From Natrialba asiatica DSM 12278 (GTDB taxonomy: Archaea; Halobacteriota; Halobacteria; Halobacteriales; Natrialbaceae): a DNA stretch of 60,496 bases. Both the position numbers and the translations under genes were made by a program. The notes below the pieces were generated by a model that was not told where the DNA came from, did not search any database, and saw nothing but the letters and a program-made list of their open reading frames with translations. Of the stretch, positions 31,918 to 40,855 are shown in pieces (position 1 is the first letter of the stretch; every line of letters begins with the position of its first letter). Location: the NCBI RefSeq assembly GCF_000337555.1, contig NZ_AOIO01000033.1, positions 63,953-124,448 on the forward strand. Reading direction: 5' to 3'.

Positions 31918-33051
31918 TTACACCGGCGTGATCCACTCCCCTTCGACGTAGTGCTCGACCGACAGCGGTTCCGCGTCGAGCACGTCCACTGCGAGAGCTG
32001 TAGTTTCGACCGTCGTCGAATTCGTCTCGTTCCCGTCGCCGTCGGAGCCGGCGGAGCCATCGGAGCCGGCGGCGGCCCGCTCGAGGATCGTCCCGCCGTC
32101 ACCGACCGCGACGTCGTACGATGATCCCGTTGCGACGCCGTCCAATTTGGACTCGATTCCGGTTTCGTACTGTTGCCACTGGCCGGCGGATTGGCGTTCG
32201 TACAGTGCGCCGCCGTCGCCGGCCGCGAGGCCGTCGGTTCCGTCGCGGTCGATCGCGCGGATGGCCCGTCGGGCGTCGTCGACGACGTGAGGCGTCCAGC
32301 GGAAGCCATCGTAGCGGTAGACGATCCCGGAGCCGGCGGCGACGTTCACGTCTCGCTCGCCCCGACTCGCGAGATCGAAGAACGCGCCGCCCGCGAAGTC
32401 GATGCCGATCTGCTCCCACGTCACCCCGCCGTCGGCCGTTTCCGCGACGAACTGACTCGTGCTGCAGACGTGCCCCGCGTCCCGAGAATGACAGTCGATA
32501 GCAGGGATCGTCGAGCCGCCGCCGGGTTTGATTACCTCCGCGTACTCGATCGCGCCGCTGTCTTGACGGATGCCGACGAGCAGTTCGCCGGACCCGTTGA
32601 CGAAGTAGAGGCGCTCGTTCTCTCCGGCCGTTCCCCGTACGGTGCAGTCTTCCCACGTGCTCGTCTTCCCGTTCGGCGCGGAGTAATTCGTCAGGGTCTG
32701 CGTCTCGACGTCGTACTCGCCGATGACGCCGCTTCCGCCGACGAACCAGACCGCCCGTCCGTCGTCGGTGGCGTCGACGCCGGTCAGGCGGCGGCTTCGG
32801 GCTTGCGGGCCATACGCGACGACCGTCTGCCAGCCGTCTTCCCGCCGGGCGAGGACGTTGCCGTCGGCACCGACCGCGAACGGCCCCGCGGCGGTATCGA
32901 CGGCGTCGTTGAGCGCCTTTCCGGTCGGTGAATCAGCCTGTTGCCACTCGGTCTCGTTCGTTTGGGCGGCCGCCGATCCGAGCGCGAGAACGCCGGTTGC
33001 TGCCGAGACGGTCGCGAATTGAAGGACGTCGCGTCTGGTCTGTTCGGACAT
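31918..33051 (-). CDS. Tat-exported beta-propeller (BNR/YVTN-like) protein, family copy 1
   Basis: The 377-residue product begins with a Tat signal: TRRDVLQF at residues 5-12 and a hydrophobic segment ending in GSAAAQT around 25-31. No lipobox Cys follows, so it should be released or retained by charge. The mature part has several WD/BNR-like blades, e.g. AVGADGNVLARREDGWQTV, VWFVGGSGVIGEYDV and GNG-like turns. It is clearly paralogous to the proteins at 43670 and 56335 in this window: the SAP-x-x-KTSTWE, NGSGE(L/V)L and PGGGST(I)P blocks match. A low-complexity Ser/Gly tail (about 340-365) precedes the end. Confidence 0.85.
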   Translation of the reverse strand: MSEQTRRDVLQFATVSAATGVLALGSAAAQTNETEWQQADSPTGKALNDAVDTAAGPFAVGADGNVLARREDGWQTVVAYGPQARSRRLTGVDATDDGRAVWFVGGSGVIGEYDVETQTLTNYSAPNGKTSTWEDCTVRGTAGENERLYFVNGSGELLVGIRQDSGAIEYAEVIKPGGGSTIPAIDCHSRDAGHVCSTSQFVAETADGGVTWEQIGIDFAGGAFFDLASRGERDVNVAAGSGIVYRYDGFRWTPHVVDDARRAIRAIDRDGTDGLAAGDGGALYERQSAGQWQQYETGIESKLDGVATGSSYDVAVGDGGTILERAAAGSDGSAGSDGDGNETNSTTVETTALAVDVLDAEPLSVEHYVEGEWITPV

Positions 33052-33288
33052 GGGTCGCGATCCGGGGTAGCGGCTGAACAGGGAAAAGGATGTGAGATAG
33101 TATACATATCTGCACCGAACGTCGCGATCCGCTCGCGTCGAGGAACGAGATCAGTTCGCCACCGATCGCTGCGTCTCCGTCGGGGTCGACGACGCTGACG
33201 GCGTACGTGGCCTCACTCGGACGGATCGAATCATCTGGCGATGGCGCCGCACGGATCGACGGTGAAACCACACCGAGGATCGACGGCG

Positions 33289-36200
33289 TTACTCCGACAT
33301 ACCCCACCGGGCCGCTCCCTTCGGGCGGTCGGTCACGGACGCGACCTCGAGTTCACCCTCGAAGCTCTCGAGTCCTTCGACGTACGCCTCGGCGCTCGCT
33401 TCCGTCGAGAGGTACGGCACTTCCTCTTCGACGGCCATCTCGAGCGAATCGCGGTCGCGGCTGACGACGAAGTCGACCGCGCCCTCGCGGATCGCCTGCG
33501 GCACGTCGTCGAAGACGACCACGTCGAAGTGGTTCTCGAAGCCCGCAACATCGAGGTCGACGACGGCGGTACCCTCATCGATGTCGTTGTGGGCCGCCTG
33601 CTGGGCCTTCCAGTAGGCCGTGCCGAACTCGCTCGCGGTGCCCATGACTTCGCCGGTCGATTTCATCTCCGGGCCGAGACGCGGGTCCGAACCCGGCAGG
33701 CGGTCGAACGGTAGGACGACCTCCTTGATCGAGGTGTGTTCGGGCACCTGTTCCGTCGCGTCGAGGGTCGAGAGCGTCTCGCCGGCCATGACCTTCGCCG
33801 CGAGTTTGGCGATGGGAACGCCGGTCGCCTTGGAGACGAACGGAACGGTCCGCGAGGAGCGCGGGTTCGCTTCCAGGACGTACACCTCGCCATCGCGGAC
33901 GGCGAGCTGGACGTTTAACAGGCCGCGCGTCTGCAGCGCCTCGGCGATGTCCTCCGTGACCTCGCGGACGCGGGCGAGGGTGTCGTCGTCGAGCGAGCGC
34001 GGCGGGATCATACAGGCCGAGTCGCCGGAGTGGACGCCGGCGCTCTCGACGTGTTCCATAATGCCGCCGATCAGCACCGAGCGGCCGTCCGAGACCGCGT
34101 CCACGTCGAGTTCGATCGCGTCTTCGAGGAAGTCGTCGACCAGGATCGGCTTCTCGGGGCTGACGCGGACGGCCTCCTCGATGTAGGTTTCGAGTTCGGC
34201 GTCGTCGTAGACGACGTCCATCGCGCGGCCGCCGAGCACGTAGGACGGCCGCACGAGGACGGGGTAACCGATGTCGTGGGCCAGATCGAGCGCTTCGTCC
34301 TTCGAGAAGGCGGTGCCGCCCTCGGGCTGGGCGATCTCGAGTTCGTCCATCAGGGCGTTAAAGCGGTCGCGGTCCTCCGCTAAGTCCATCGCTTCGACGG
34401 AGGTGCCCATGACCTCGCAGTCGAGGCCCCGACGCTCGAGTTCGTCCTCGAGCGGTTCGCCGATGTTGACGGAGGTCTGGCCGCCGAACTGGACCATCAC
34501 GCCGTCGGCACCGGTCGCCTCGGCGACGTCCGCGACCTCCTCGGCAGTGATCGGTTCGAAGAACAGCCCGTCGGAGGTGTCGTAGTCGGTCGAGACGGTT
34601 TCGGGGTTGTTGTTCACCACGTGCGCGTCGATTCCCAGCTCCCTGAGCGCGCGGACCGCGTGGACCGAGCAGTAGTCGAACTCGACGCCCTGGCCGATGC
34701 GGATCGGGCCGCCGCCGACGACGATCACGCTCTCGATGTCGGGGTCGATCTCGAGTTCACCCGCGGCGGCCATCCCTTCGTACGGTCCGGTTTCGAACTC
34801 GTTCTTGCGCGCGGAGTAGTAGTAGGGGGTTTCGGCTTCGAACTCGCCGGCGCAGGTGTCGACCTGTTTGTACGTGCGGCCGGGGACTTCCTGTTCGACG
34901 GTTCCAACGTCCGAACCGGCGGTAGCGGCGATCGACGTGTTGGTGTGGCCGGCGATGGCGGCTTCGGTGAAGTCGCCCTCCTGTGCGGCGAGCGTCGAAT
35001 CGGCGATGTTCTTGTAGCGCTCGGTGTACCACTCGAAGATGCCGGTCAGGTCGACGACCTCGTCGAGGGTGTAGCCGCGCTCGAAGGCCTCGAACATAGC
35101 GTACGGACGGTCGGGGGACGGCCGTTCGAGGTAGTGCTCCTCGAGTTCGTCGTCGCCGACCTCGGCCCAGTCGACGTCCGGCTCGTATTCCGAGGAGCGA
35201 AGCGCCTTCAACAGGCTCTCCTCGAAAGAGCGGCCGATGGCCATCGCCTCGCCGGTCGATTTCATCGCCGTCGTCAACTCGAAGTCGACGTCGTCGAACT
35301 TGTCCTTGGGCCACCTCGGAACTTTCGTAACCACGTAGTCGATCGCGGGCTCGAAGGCGGCGGTCGTCTCGCCCGTGATCTCGTTTTCGATCTCGTGGAG
35401 GCGCTTGCCGAGGGCGACCTTCGCGGTCACGCGGGCGATCGGATACCCCGTCGCCTTCGAGGCCAGCGCGGAGGAGCGGGAGACGCGCGGGTTCACTTCG
35501 ACGACGCGGTACTCGCCGCCTGGCGTGCCGTCGTCGTGCCAGGCGAACTGGATGTTACAGCCGCCCTGAATGCCGAGTTCGCGGATCACGTCGAGCGCCG
35601 CGGTGCGCATCTCCTGGTGGCCCTCGTCGGGGACGATCTGGGAGGGGGTGACGACCGTCGACTCCCCGGTGTGGATGCCCATCGGGTCGATGTTCTCCAT
35701 GTTGCAGATGATGATACAGGAGTCGTCGGCGTCGCGCATGACCTCGTACTCGTACTCGACCCAGCCCGCGATGGACTCGGTGATCAGCACCTCGCTGTTC
35801 CGGGAGAGGCGCAGTCCCTTCCGAACGCGGCGCAGGAGTTCGTCCATCTCCGCGACGACGCCCGATCCGGAGCCGCCGAGCGTGTAGGTCGTCCGGGCGA
35901 TGACCGGGAGCCCGCCGACCTCGTCGACAGCGTCCCGTACGCGATCTTTCAGGTCGTCCTCGGTCAGTTCCGAGACTTCCTCGTCCGCGTCGAGCGAGAT
36001 CGTCGTGGACTTGGGCACCGGCTGACCGATCTTTTCCATGCGCTGGCGGAAGAGGTCGCGGTCTTCCGTCGCGTAGATTGTCTCCAGGGGCGTGCCCATG
36101 ATGTCCACGTCGAACTCCTCGAGGACGCCCTCCTCGGCGAGTTCGGCGGTGACGTTCAGTCCGGTCTGGCCACCAAGGCCGGCGATGACGCCGTCGGGGT

Positions 36201-36456
36201 TTTCCTTCCGGATGATCTCGGCAATGGCGTCGGTCGTGATCGGCTCGATGTACACTTCGTCCGCCATCTCCGGGTCCGTCATGATCGTCGCCGGATTCGA
36301 GTTCACGAGGACGACGCGAGCGCCCTCCTCCTGGAGCGCCCGGCAGGCCTGGGCTCCCGAATAGTCGAACTCGGCGGCCTGCCCGATCTGGATCGGGCCG
36401 CTCCCGATGAGGAGGATCGTGCGTCCGTCCCCTGCTGTATCGTTGTCCGTACTCAT
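33289..36456 (-). CDS. carB: Carbamoyl-phosphate synthase large subunit
   Basis: The 1055-residue protein makes carbamoyl phosphate for arginine and pyrimidines. It has two ATP-grasp halves, each with an IGSGPIQIGQAAEFDYSG / GGGPIRIGQGVEFDYC-type motif near its start (about 16 and about 551), and the carboxyphosphate/carbamate segments with ARTTYTLGGSGSG and RPSYVLGGRAM. The C-terminal 130 residues are an MGS-type regulatory domain. The small glutaminase subunit carA is not in the window. A TATA-like box is about 34 nt before the start. Confidence 0.97.
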   Translation of the reverse strand: MSTDNDTAGDGRTILLIGSGPIQIGQAAEFDYSGAQACRALQEEGARVVLVNSNPATIMTDPEMADEVYIEPITTDAIAEIIRKENPDGVIAGLGGQTGLNVTAELAEEGVLEEFDVDIMGTPLETIYATEDRDLFRQRMEKIGQPVPKSTTISLDADEEVSELTEDDLKDRVRDAVDEVGGLPVIARTTYTLGGSGSGVVAEMDELLRRVRKGLRLSRNSEVLITESIAGWVEYEYEVMRDADDSCIIICNMENIDPMGIHTGESTVVTPSQIVPDEGHQEMRTAALDVIRELGIQGGCNIQFAWHDDGTPGGEYRVVEVNPRVSRSSALASKATGYPIARVTAKVALGKRLHEIENEITGETTAAFEPAIDYVVTKVPRWPKDKFDDVDFELTTAMKSTGEAMAIGRSFEESLLKALRSSEYEPDVDWAEVGDDELEEHYLERPSPDRPYAMFEAFERGYTLDEVVDLTGIFEWYTERYKNIADSTLAAQEGDFTEAAIAGHTNTSIAATAGSDVGTVEQEVPGRTYKQVDTCAGEFEAETPYYYSARKNEFETGPYEGMAAAGELEIDPDIESVIVVGGGPIRIGQGVEFDYCSVHAVRALRELGIDAHVVNNNPETVSTDYDTSDGLFFEPITAEEVADVAEATGADGVMVQFGGQTSVNIGEPLEDELERRGLDCEVMGTSVEAMDLAEDRDRFNALMDELEIAQPEGGTAFSKDEALDLAHDIGYPVLVRPSYVLGGRAMDVVYDDAELETYIEEAVRVSPEKPILVDDFLEDAIELDVDAVSDGRSVLIGGIMEHVESAGVHSGDSACMIPPRSLDDDTLARVREVTEDIAEALQTRGLLNVQLAVRDGEVYVLEANPRSSRTVPFVSKATGVPIAKLAAKVMAGETLSTLDATEQVPEHTSIKEVVLPFDRLPGSDPRLGPEMKSTGEVMGTASEFGTAYWKAQQAAHNDIDEGTAVVDLDVAGFENHFDVVVFDDVPQAIREGAVDFVVSRDRDSLEMAVEEEVPYLSTEASAEAYVEGLESFEGELEVASVTDRPKGAARWGMSE

Positions 36457-36514
36457 TGGTCTTGTCCGTTCGAAGTTCGTACATCGTAATAAGCCCCACG
36501 ATACAGTACGATTC

Positions 36515-36531
36515 TCGAAATCAGTTTTCGA
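36515..36531. repeat. Inverted repeat TCGAAA-N5-TTTCGA
   Basis: Perfect 6-bp arms with a 5-nt loop lie between divergent carB and the DoxX leader ORF, 59-75 bp upstream of the carB start. It might be an operator or a small hairpin; there is no direct proof. Confidence 0.35.
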
Positions 36532-36649
36532 ATTTCGTACCGGTGCGAACGCGACCCGAATTCTCCATCGTTCGGGCCGTTCACTCGACCACCGCTCGGA
36601 TCGCGAGGTAACACGCCCGTTAGTCGGTGATACTGATGTCCAAGAATCG

Positions 36650-36657
36650 ATATATAG
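36650..36657 (+). promoter_or_regulatory. TATA box for the DoxX leader transcript
   Basis: ATATATAG centres near 36653, about 30 nt before ATG 36683. An AGGT...ACCT inverted repeat (36655-36674) follows directly downstream, between the box and the start, where a repressor could block transcription. Confidence 0.6.
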
Positions 36658-36682
36658 GTTCGAGTTCGTACCTGGTAACGTA

Positions 36683-36763
36683 ATGCAATCAGTAACCGGT
36701 ATCGACGCGACTCGTACGAATCCGATCCGAACCGACGGTTCCGAACGCGAGGTGCTCGCCTAA
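36683..36763 (+). CDS. 26-aa leader peptide overlapping the DoxX start
   Basis: ATG 36683 opens 26 codons ending with TAA (36761-36763), which overlaps the DoxX ATG as TAATG. The peptide is polar with several Thr, Arg and Asp residues and no hydrophobic segment. Since the mRNA should start within a few nt of 36683, this short ORF must be read first, and DoxX probably depends on re-initiation. The arrangement repeats that at 30179-30250, which supports a real strategy. Confidence 0.55.
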   Translation: MQSVTGIDATRTNPIRTDGSEREVLA

Positions 36764-37176
36764 TGTTCGACGCGACCGGAGCCGATTTGCTCTTTCTGGT
36801 CTCTCGACTGCTCTTCGGCGGCGTCCTCGCGTTTACCGGGCTGAACCACTTCCTGGACGTCGAGGAGATGGCTGGCTACGCGGAGTTCAAGGGCATCCCG
36901 GCGCCCACGGCCTCGGTACTGCTCAGCGGCGTGTTGCTCCTCCTGGGCGGGCTCTCGCTCATCGTGGGCGTCTTCCCGGCGCTCGGAGCCGCCGGACTCG
37001 CGCTCTTCTTGCTCGTCTCTGCTGTGACGATGCACGACTTCTGGAACGCCGACGGCGCGGACGCCCAGGACGAGTTCACGAGTTTCCTCAAGAACGTCTA
37101 CGGAACGGGGGCCGCCCTGCTCTTTCTCGCCGTCAGCACCGTGCACTGGCCCTACGCGCTGAACGTCGGACTCTAG
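36763..37176 (+). CDS. DoxX-family membrane protein
   Basis: The 137-residue protein has four hydrophobic helices and the DoxX pattern: an RLLFGGVLAFTGLNHF segment followed by a GIPAP motif and a C-terminal HDFWN segment. DoxX-type proteins are quinone- or redox-linked membrane subunits in archaea and bacteria. The start overlaps a leader ORF (TAATG). The role cannot be pinned down. Confidence 0.85.
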   Translation: MFDATGADLLFLVSRLLFGGVLAFTGLNHFLDVEEMAGYAEFKGIPAPTASVLLSGVLLLLGGLSLIVGVFPALGAAGLALFLLVSAVTMHDFWNADGADAQDEFTSFLKNVYGTGAALLFLAVSTVHWPYALNVGL

Positions 37177-37303
37177 GGTTCGACTCGTAGCCTTCGGAGA
37201 ACGAAACTCTTCTCTCGCCGTGCGAGCCGCCGGATCGATCACTATCTGTCTCTCGTGTCACACATCAGAAGACGTATTGAACGTGACCCGGGATACCAGG
37301 TAC

Positions 37304-37480
37304 ATGAACGAAACGGCGATTCGACGCCGACTCGATCTCATCATCGGGCTCCTACTGGTGAGTATCGCGCTTCGCCTCTTTCCGATCGCACCGGACGCCG
37401 CCCGCGCCGCCGTTCTTCTCTTGCTCCTCGTCGGCACCGGCGTCCTGCTCTGGCGGCTGAACGACGCCTTTCGATTGTAG
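37304..37480 (+). CDS. 58-aa membrane protein, two helices
   Basis: The start at ATG 37304 (MNETAIRRR) is preferred to an in-frame one at 37220, which would add a Cys-rich segment not typical of this size class. The product has a basic N terminus, two hydrophobic stretches (about 12-27 and 33-50), and a short polar end. It follows the DoxX gene by 127 bp and has no known family. Confidence 0.6.
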   Translation: MNETAIRRRLDLIIGLLLVSIALRLFPIAPDAARAAVLLLLLVGTGVLLWRLNDAFRL

Positions 37481-37533
37481 CCCCCAAACCGCCGGGCTAG
37501 CGCTTCCGTCCCGTGTCGCCCCACCGACGCTGC

Positions 37534-38073
37534 TCAGACCGGCCGGTCGTGCTCGCTCTCGAAATCCCGCTGCCGGCGATACTGCTCGACGAATTCCGAG
37601 ACGTCGAACTCGAGCATCTGCGACTCGAACTCGCTCACCGCCGTATCGTCCTCCGCGTGACTGATCGCGTGCTCCATCAACTCCACGACGAGTTCAACGA
37701 CGATCTCGTGCAGCCGTCGGGAATCGAAGTCGGTGACCCAGACCATCGAATAGCCGACCGCGCCGTCGTCGCTCGCGTCGTGCGTGACGACCCGTTCCGG
37801 AAACTCCTCCAGCACGACGCCCATGAGGTGGGGCGTGCCGAAGTCGCCGAAGTCGTCCTCGGTGTCGATCGTCTCCTGGAGAATCGTCACGAGCGATTCC
37901 GGGAAAAAGCGAGACGGCGGATGCACGTCGGTGACGACCGCGTGGGACTCCCCGCAGGACGGACAGGTGAACTCGCGCATCCCGAGATCGATATCGTGCG
38001 GATCGATCGTCGCACCGCAGGGTAACTCGAGTTGCCGTTCGTCCTCGGGACCCGGCACGCGGGGTGTTGCCAT
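37534..38073 (-). CDS. DUF5815-like protein with CxxC motif
   Basis: The 179-residue protein has an N-terminal CG (residues 19-20) and CPSC (37-40), which with neighbouring residues form a likely small metal site. An acidic alpha/beta domain follows, ending in an HAEDD segment and a Glu/Arg-rich tail. I believe this is the haloarchaeal DUF5815 family; the name is from memory. It has no known activity. The gene lies on the same strand and just downstream of the DUF7124-like gene, about 90 bp away. Confidence 0.65.
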   Translation of the reverse strand: MATPRVPGPEDERQLELPCGATIDPHDIDLGMREFTCPSCGESHAVVTDVHPPSRFFPESLVTILQETIDTEDDFGDFGTPHLMGVVLEEFPERVVTHDASDDGAVGYSMVWVTDFDSRRLHEIVVELVVELMEHAISHAEDDTAVSEFESQMLEFDVSEFVEQYRRQRDFESEHDRPV

Positions 38074-38162
38074 CAGCTATCGTTGGGCCGGGCCGGCCAT
38101 AAGCGCGACGACTTCGCTGCTCGTGAACTCGGGACGGAACTCGGTGAAAAGGAAACGGCGCG

Positions 38163-38573
38163 TTACGGCCAGTCGTCTCGAACCGGTTCCGAGTCTCCCG
38201 TCTCCTCCTCGACGCTCGTCGCCAGCACCCAGTCGGCCGCCTCCGCGGCATCGTCGACGGAGAGGTACTCCCACTCGACGTCTTCGGCTAACTGTTCGTC
38301 CGCGTCGTCGATGCCGACGTAGACGTAGCGCTCGGTGTCGAACTGGTCTTTGACACCCGCGAGACTCTCCTCCTTGCCGCGCGGACCCGAGAAGAAGTCC
38401 TGCCGAATGCGATTCTTTCGGGTGAAGTTCGTCACGACGTACGTCGGCTTCTCGGAGACGACGCCGATGTACTCGGTCCAGCCGCGGGCGTCTTCGAAAA
38501 CGCTCTCCGGCGATGCGAACTCCTTCAACGCCTCGAGTTCGAACGCCAGGGTCATGTCGCTACCGCCGTTCAT
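38163..38573 (-). CDS. DUF7124-like protein, single-domain paralogue
   Basis: The 136-residue protein starts MNGGSDMTLAFELEAL; an ATG at residue 7 matches the family's MTLAF start. It aligns without a long gap to the domain at the C terminus of the gene at 54-842, sharing the (S/N)PE(S)VF-DA, YVVTNF, DFF(S)GPRG and AAEAADW segments. No cofactor site is seen. The family is widespread in haloarchaea and uncharacterised. It lies upstream of the DUF5815-like gene on the same strand. Confidence 0.7.
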   Translation of the reverse strand: MNGGSDMTLAFELEALKEFASPESVFEDARGWTEYIGVVSEKPTYVVTNFTRKNRIRQDFFSGPRGKEESLAGVKDQFDTERYVYVGIDDADEQLAEDVEWEYLSVDDAAEAADWVLATSVEEETGDSEPVRDDWP

Positions 38574-38727
38574 ACTGTCTCAAAACGGTGCACCGGGGAA
38601 AACGGCTTCGATACGTCGGACGACGATGCCGTGTCGCCTCGCCCTGTCGTCGTGCTATTACTACCTTGACACGAGACGGCCAAGGCGTCAAGTTGATAGC
38701 GAGAGAGTCCTTCGGATTAGCCTGACT

Positions 38728-39759
38728 ATGCCGCTCGCTTCAGCCGCGGCCGACGCAGCGCCGGCCGCCGGCCTCGAGTTCGCAGGCGACGCCGTCGCGC
38801 TCACACCCCCATCCCTCTCGGCGATCCTGAACTCGCCGCTGACGGACGCCCTCGCGTGGATCGCGATCGTCGCGTTCATGGGTGCGGCCCTCCTGCAGTG
38901 GTACGGGAACGTCGATTCGGCGCGCCTTCTGGCCGGGGGTGCCTGGGTCGTCTTTGGCGTCTTCTGGCTGACGATGGTGCCGTACTACTTCGCGGACGCC
39001 CAGAGTCCGATCAAGACGCTCCTCGCGCTCGCGGCGTTACCGCTGTCTGCGTACACTGCATACCTCCTCTATGGCGGTCGCACGTCGTTGCTCTTGCTCT
39101 CGAAGGCGGTCGCCTTTATGGGCCTGATCTACCTGCCAGCCGAGACGATACCGGTCGTTCGGACGTGGCTGATCGAGACGACGGCGGCCCAGACTCACTA
39201 CGGGATGGAGCTGCTCGGACACAGTCCCGGACTCATTGAAGGGGCGAACGGCTATCAGAGCAAGTTCGCCTTCGATCCGTCCGAGACGGTGACCGGCCGG
39301 ACGACCTACATCGTCCTCTCCTGTACCGGAATCGGGAGCATGGCGATCTTCGGCGGGCTGATCGCGTCGGTGACGGCACCGCTAAAACGCAAGCTCTCGG
39401 CGTTCACCATGGCGATCGGCGTCATCTGGGTTCTGAACCTCGGACGAAACATCTTCATCGGCCTGGCGTCGCCGTGGGGCTGGTTCCAACAAGAAATGCT
39501 GGTCTCGTTGCTGACGACCTACATGGGCGCCGAACCCGACCGCGTCTCGTTTCTCGTCTCCCACAACTACATCGCCCAATCGCTGTCGATCGTCGCCCTC
39601 CTCGGGATCACCTACCTCGTCGTCAAACTCGTTCCCGAGGTGCTCGCGCCCCTGGAAGACGTACTCTACATCCTGACCGGCACCGAGTACGACCTCTTCG
39701 AGGCCCTCGACGTCGAGGAGCGGCGGCCCGCGTACGCGCCGAGCGCCCTCGAACAGTAG
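38728..39759 (+). CDS. artA: Archaeosortase A
   Basis: The 343-residue, eight-helix membrane protein cleaves PGF-CTERM surface proteins, such as the S-layer glycoprotein, and joins them to a membrane lipid. The catalytic Cys199 lies in VLSCTGIGS and the conserved Arg240 in NLGRN, 41 residues apart as in the Haloferax volcanii enzyme (Cys173/Arg214). The third motif here reads VSHNYIA (about 277-283), with His279 at the position of a third conserved residue. The start at ATG 38728 is chosen because the longer frame is shadow coding. The gene implies that PGF-CTERM substrates are encoded elsewhere. Confidence 0.92.
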   Translation: MPLASAAADAAPAAGLEFAGDAVALTPPSLSAILNSPLTDALAWIAIVAFMGAALLQWYGNVDSARLLAGGAWVVFGVFWLTMVPYYFADAQSPIKTLLALAALPLSAYTAYLLYGGRTSLLLLSKAVAFMGLIYLPAETIPVVRTWLIETTAAQTHYGMELLGHSPGLIEGANGYQSKFAFDPSETVTGRTTYIVLSCTGIGSMAIFGGLIASVTAPLKRKLSAFTMAIGVIWVLNLGRNIFIGLASPWGWFQQEMLVSLLTTYMGAEPDRVSFLVSHNYIAQSLSIVALLGITYLVVKLVPEVLAPLEDVLYILTGTEYDLFEALDVEERRPAYAPSALEQ

Positions 39760-39766
39760 CAAAACA

Positions 39767-40531
39767 GTGACTCCACGCCCACCCGACGTTCCGTTCGTCC
39801 TCCGCTCGCGCGCCGCCTTCTTTCCCGACTCGGCAACGCTCGTCGTCGCGGACCTCCACCTCGGCCGCGGCGTCTCCTCCGCCGTCGACGCTCCGATCGC
39901 CGACAGCACGAACGCGAGTTCACGAGCGCGCCTTGATGCGGTGCTCGCGGAGCTGGGGCCGGCGGCCGTCGTCGTCGCCGGCGACCTGCTGCACGCGTTC
40001 GATCGCGTTCCCCGCGGGGTCACCGACGCGCTGGCTGCGCTCGAATCGACGGTCGCCGATGCCGACGCATCGCTCGTCGTCACGTCCGGCAACCACGACG
40101 CGATGCTCTCGTCGGTGTTCGACGGGGAGACGAGAGCGGCGTGCCGACTCCCGCCCGCAGGCAAGAATGAGAACGAGAGTGAGAATACGAGCGAAGCCCA
40201 AGAGAGCGTGGTCGTCTGTCACGGCCACGAACCGCCCACCCTCGACGCCACCCTGTACGTCGTCGGTCACGACCACCCCGCCCTCTCGATCGAGGGCCGC
40301 AAACGCCCCTGTTTTCTCTTCGGTCCCGGGGCCTACGACGGGGCGGACGTACTCATGGTGCCGGCGTTTACTGAACTCGCCGCCGGAGCGACGGTAAACA
40401 GCATGTCCGCTCGGGACTTTCAGTCGCCGCTGGTCACCGACGCGAACGCGTTCCATCCGATCGTCTGGGACGTCGGAGCCGAAGAACCGCTGTGGTTCCC
40501 GCCGCTCGGCGAGTGCCGGCAACTGTTATAG
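39767..40531 (+). CDS. Metallophosphoesterase (COG1407-like, ICC type)
   Basis: The 254-residue protein uses a GTG start 8 nt after artA's stop. It has the calcineurin-like metal motifs: DLHLGRG (about 25-31), GDLLH, GNHD and GHEPP, which bind two metal ions. It resembles the archaeal branch found next to DNA-repair helicases, but none lies in this window. It could act on a nucleotide or nucleic acid phosphodiester. The tight spacing suggests co-transcription with artA. Confidence 0.85.
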   Translation: MTPRPPDVPFVLRSRAAFFPDSATLVVADLHLGRGVSSAVDAPIADSTNASSRARLDAVLAELGPAAVVVAGDLLHAFDRVPRGVTDALAALESTVADADASLVVTSGNHDAMLSSVFDGETRAACRLPPAGKNENESENTSEAQESVVVCHGHEPPTLDATLYVVGHDHPALSIEGRKRPCFLFGPGAYDGADVLMVPAFTELAAGATVNSMSARDFQSPLVTDANAFHPIVWDVGAEEPLWFPPLGECRQLL

Positions 40532-40547
40532 CGTTCCGAACTCGCGG

Positions 40548-40682
40548 TCACGAATCCGTCAGTATCCGAAGCACGATTCCCAGCACGAGCGCGATCGGGC
40601 CCAGAATCATCCCGACTGGCGGAATCGGTGCGATGATGAGGACGATCCCGAGCAGGATCAAGATCGTCGATGGTTTGACCAT
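40548..40682 (-). CDS. 44-aa membrane protein
   Basis: ATG 40682 opens a 44-codon frame ending TGA at 40548. Residues 6-18 and 22-38 are hydrophobic with a Pro-Ile-Pro-Pro turn between (API-PPVGM), a common pattern of tiny haloarchaeal membrane proteins. It is convergent with the phosphoesterase gene, 16 bp apart. No function is known. Confidence 0.6.
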   Translation of the reverse strand: MVKPSTILILLGIVLIIAPIPPVGMILGPIALVLGIVLRILTDS

Positions 40683-40855
40683 ACGAACCAATTAACGCCG
40701 AAACGGGTAGCAGTACGGCCGGCATTTACAGCGACTCCAGTATCACCACCAGCGCCGCATTCGTCGATCCCGCTCAGACGGACTGCTGGCAGTCAGTTCC
40801 ATCGTCCCCGCGACCGTTCTGCGGTTGCGCCGAGAAATTAGGACAGCAGTCCGCC

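Noticed and set aside
33052-33288. A short gene on the minus strand after carB
   Set aside because: A frame from 33307 reads a fairly acidic stretch, but its ATG lies inside carB's end and it runs on into the propeller gene in the wrong frame; there is no start signal of its own.
34621-36489. Open frame of 622 codons opposite carB
   Set aside because: Antisense shadow with no domain; carB is complete on the other strand.
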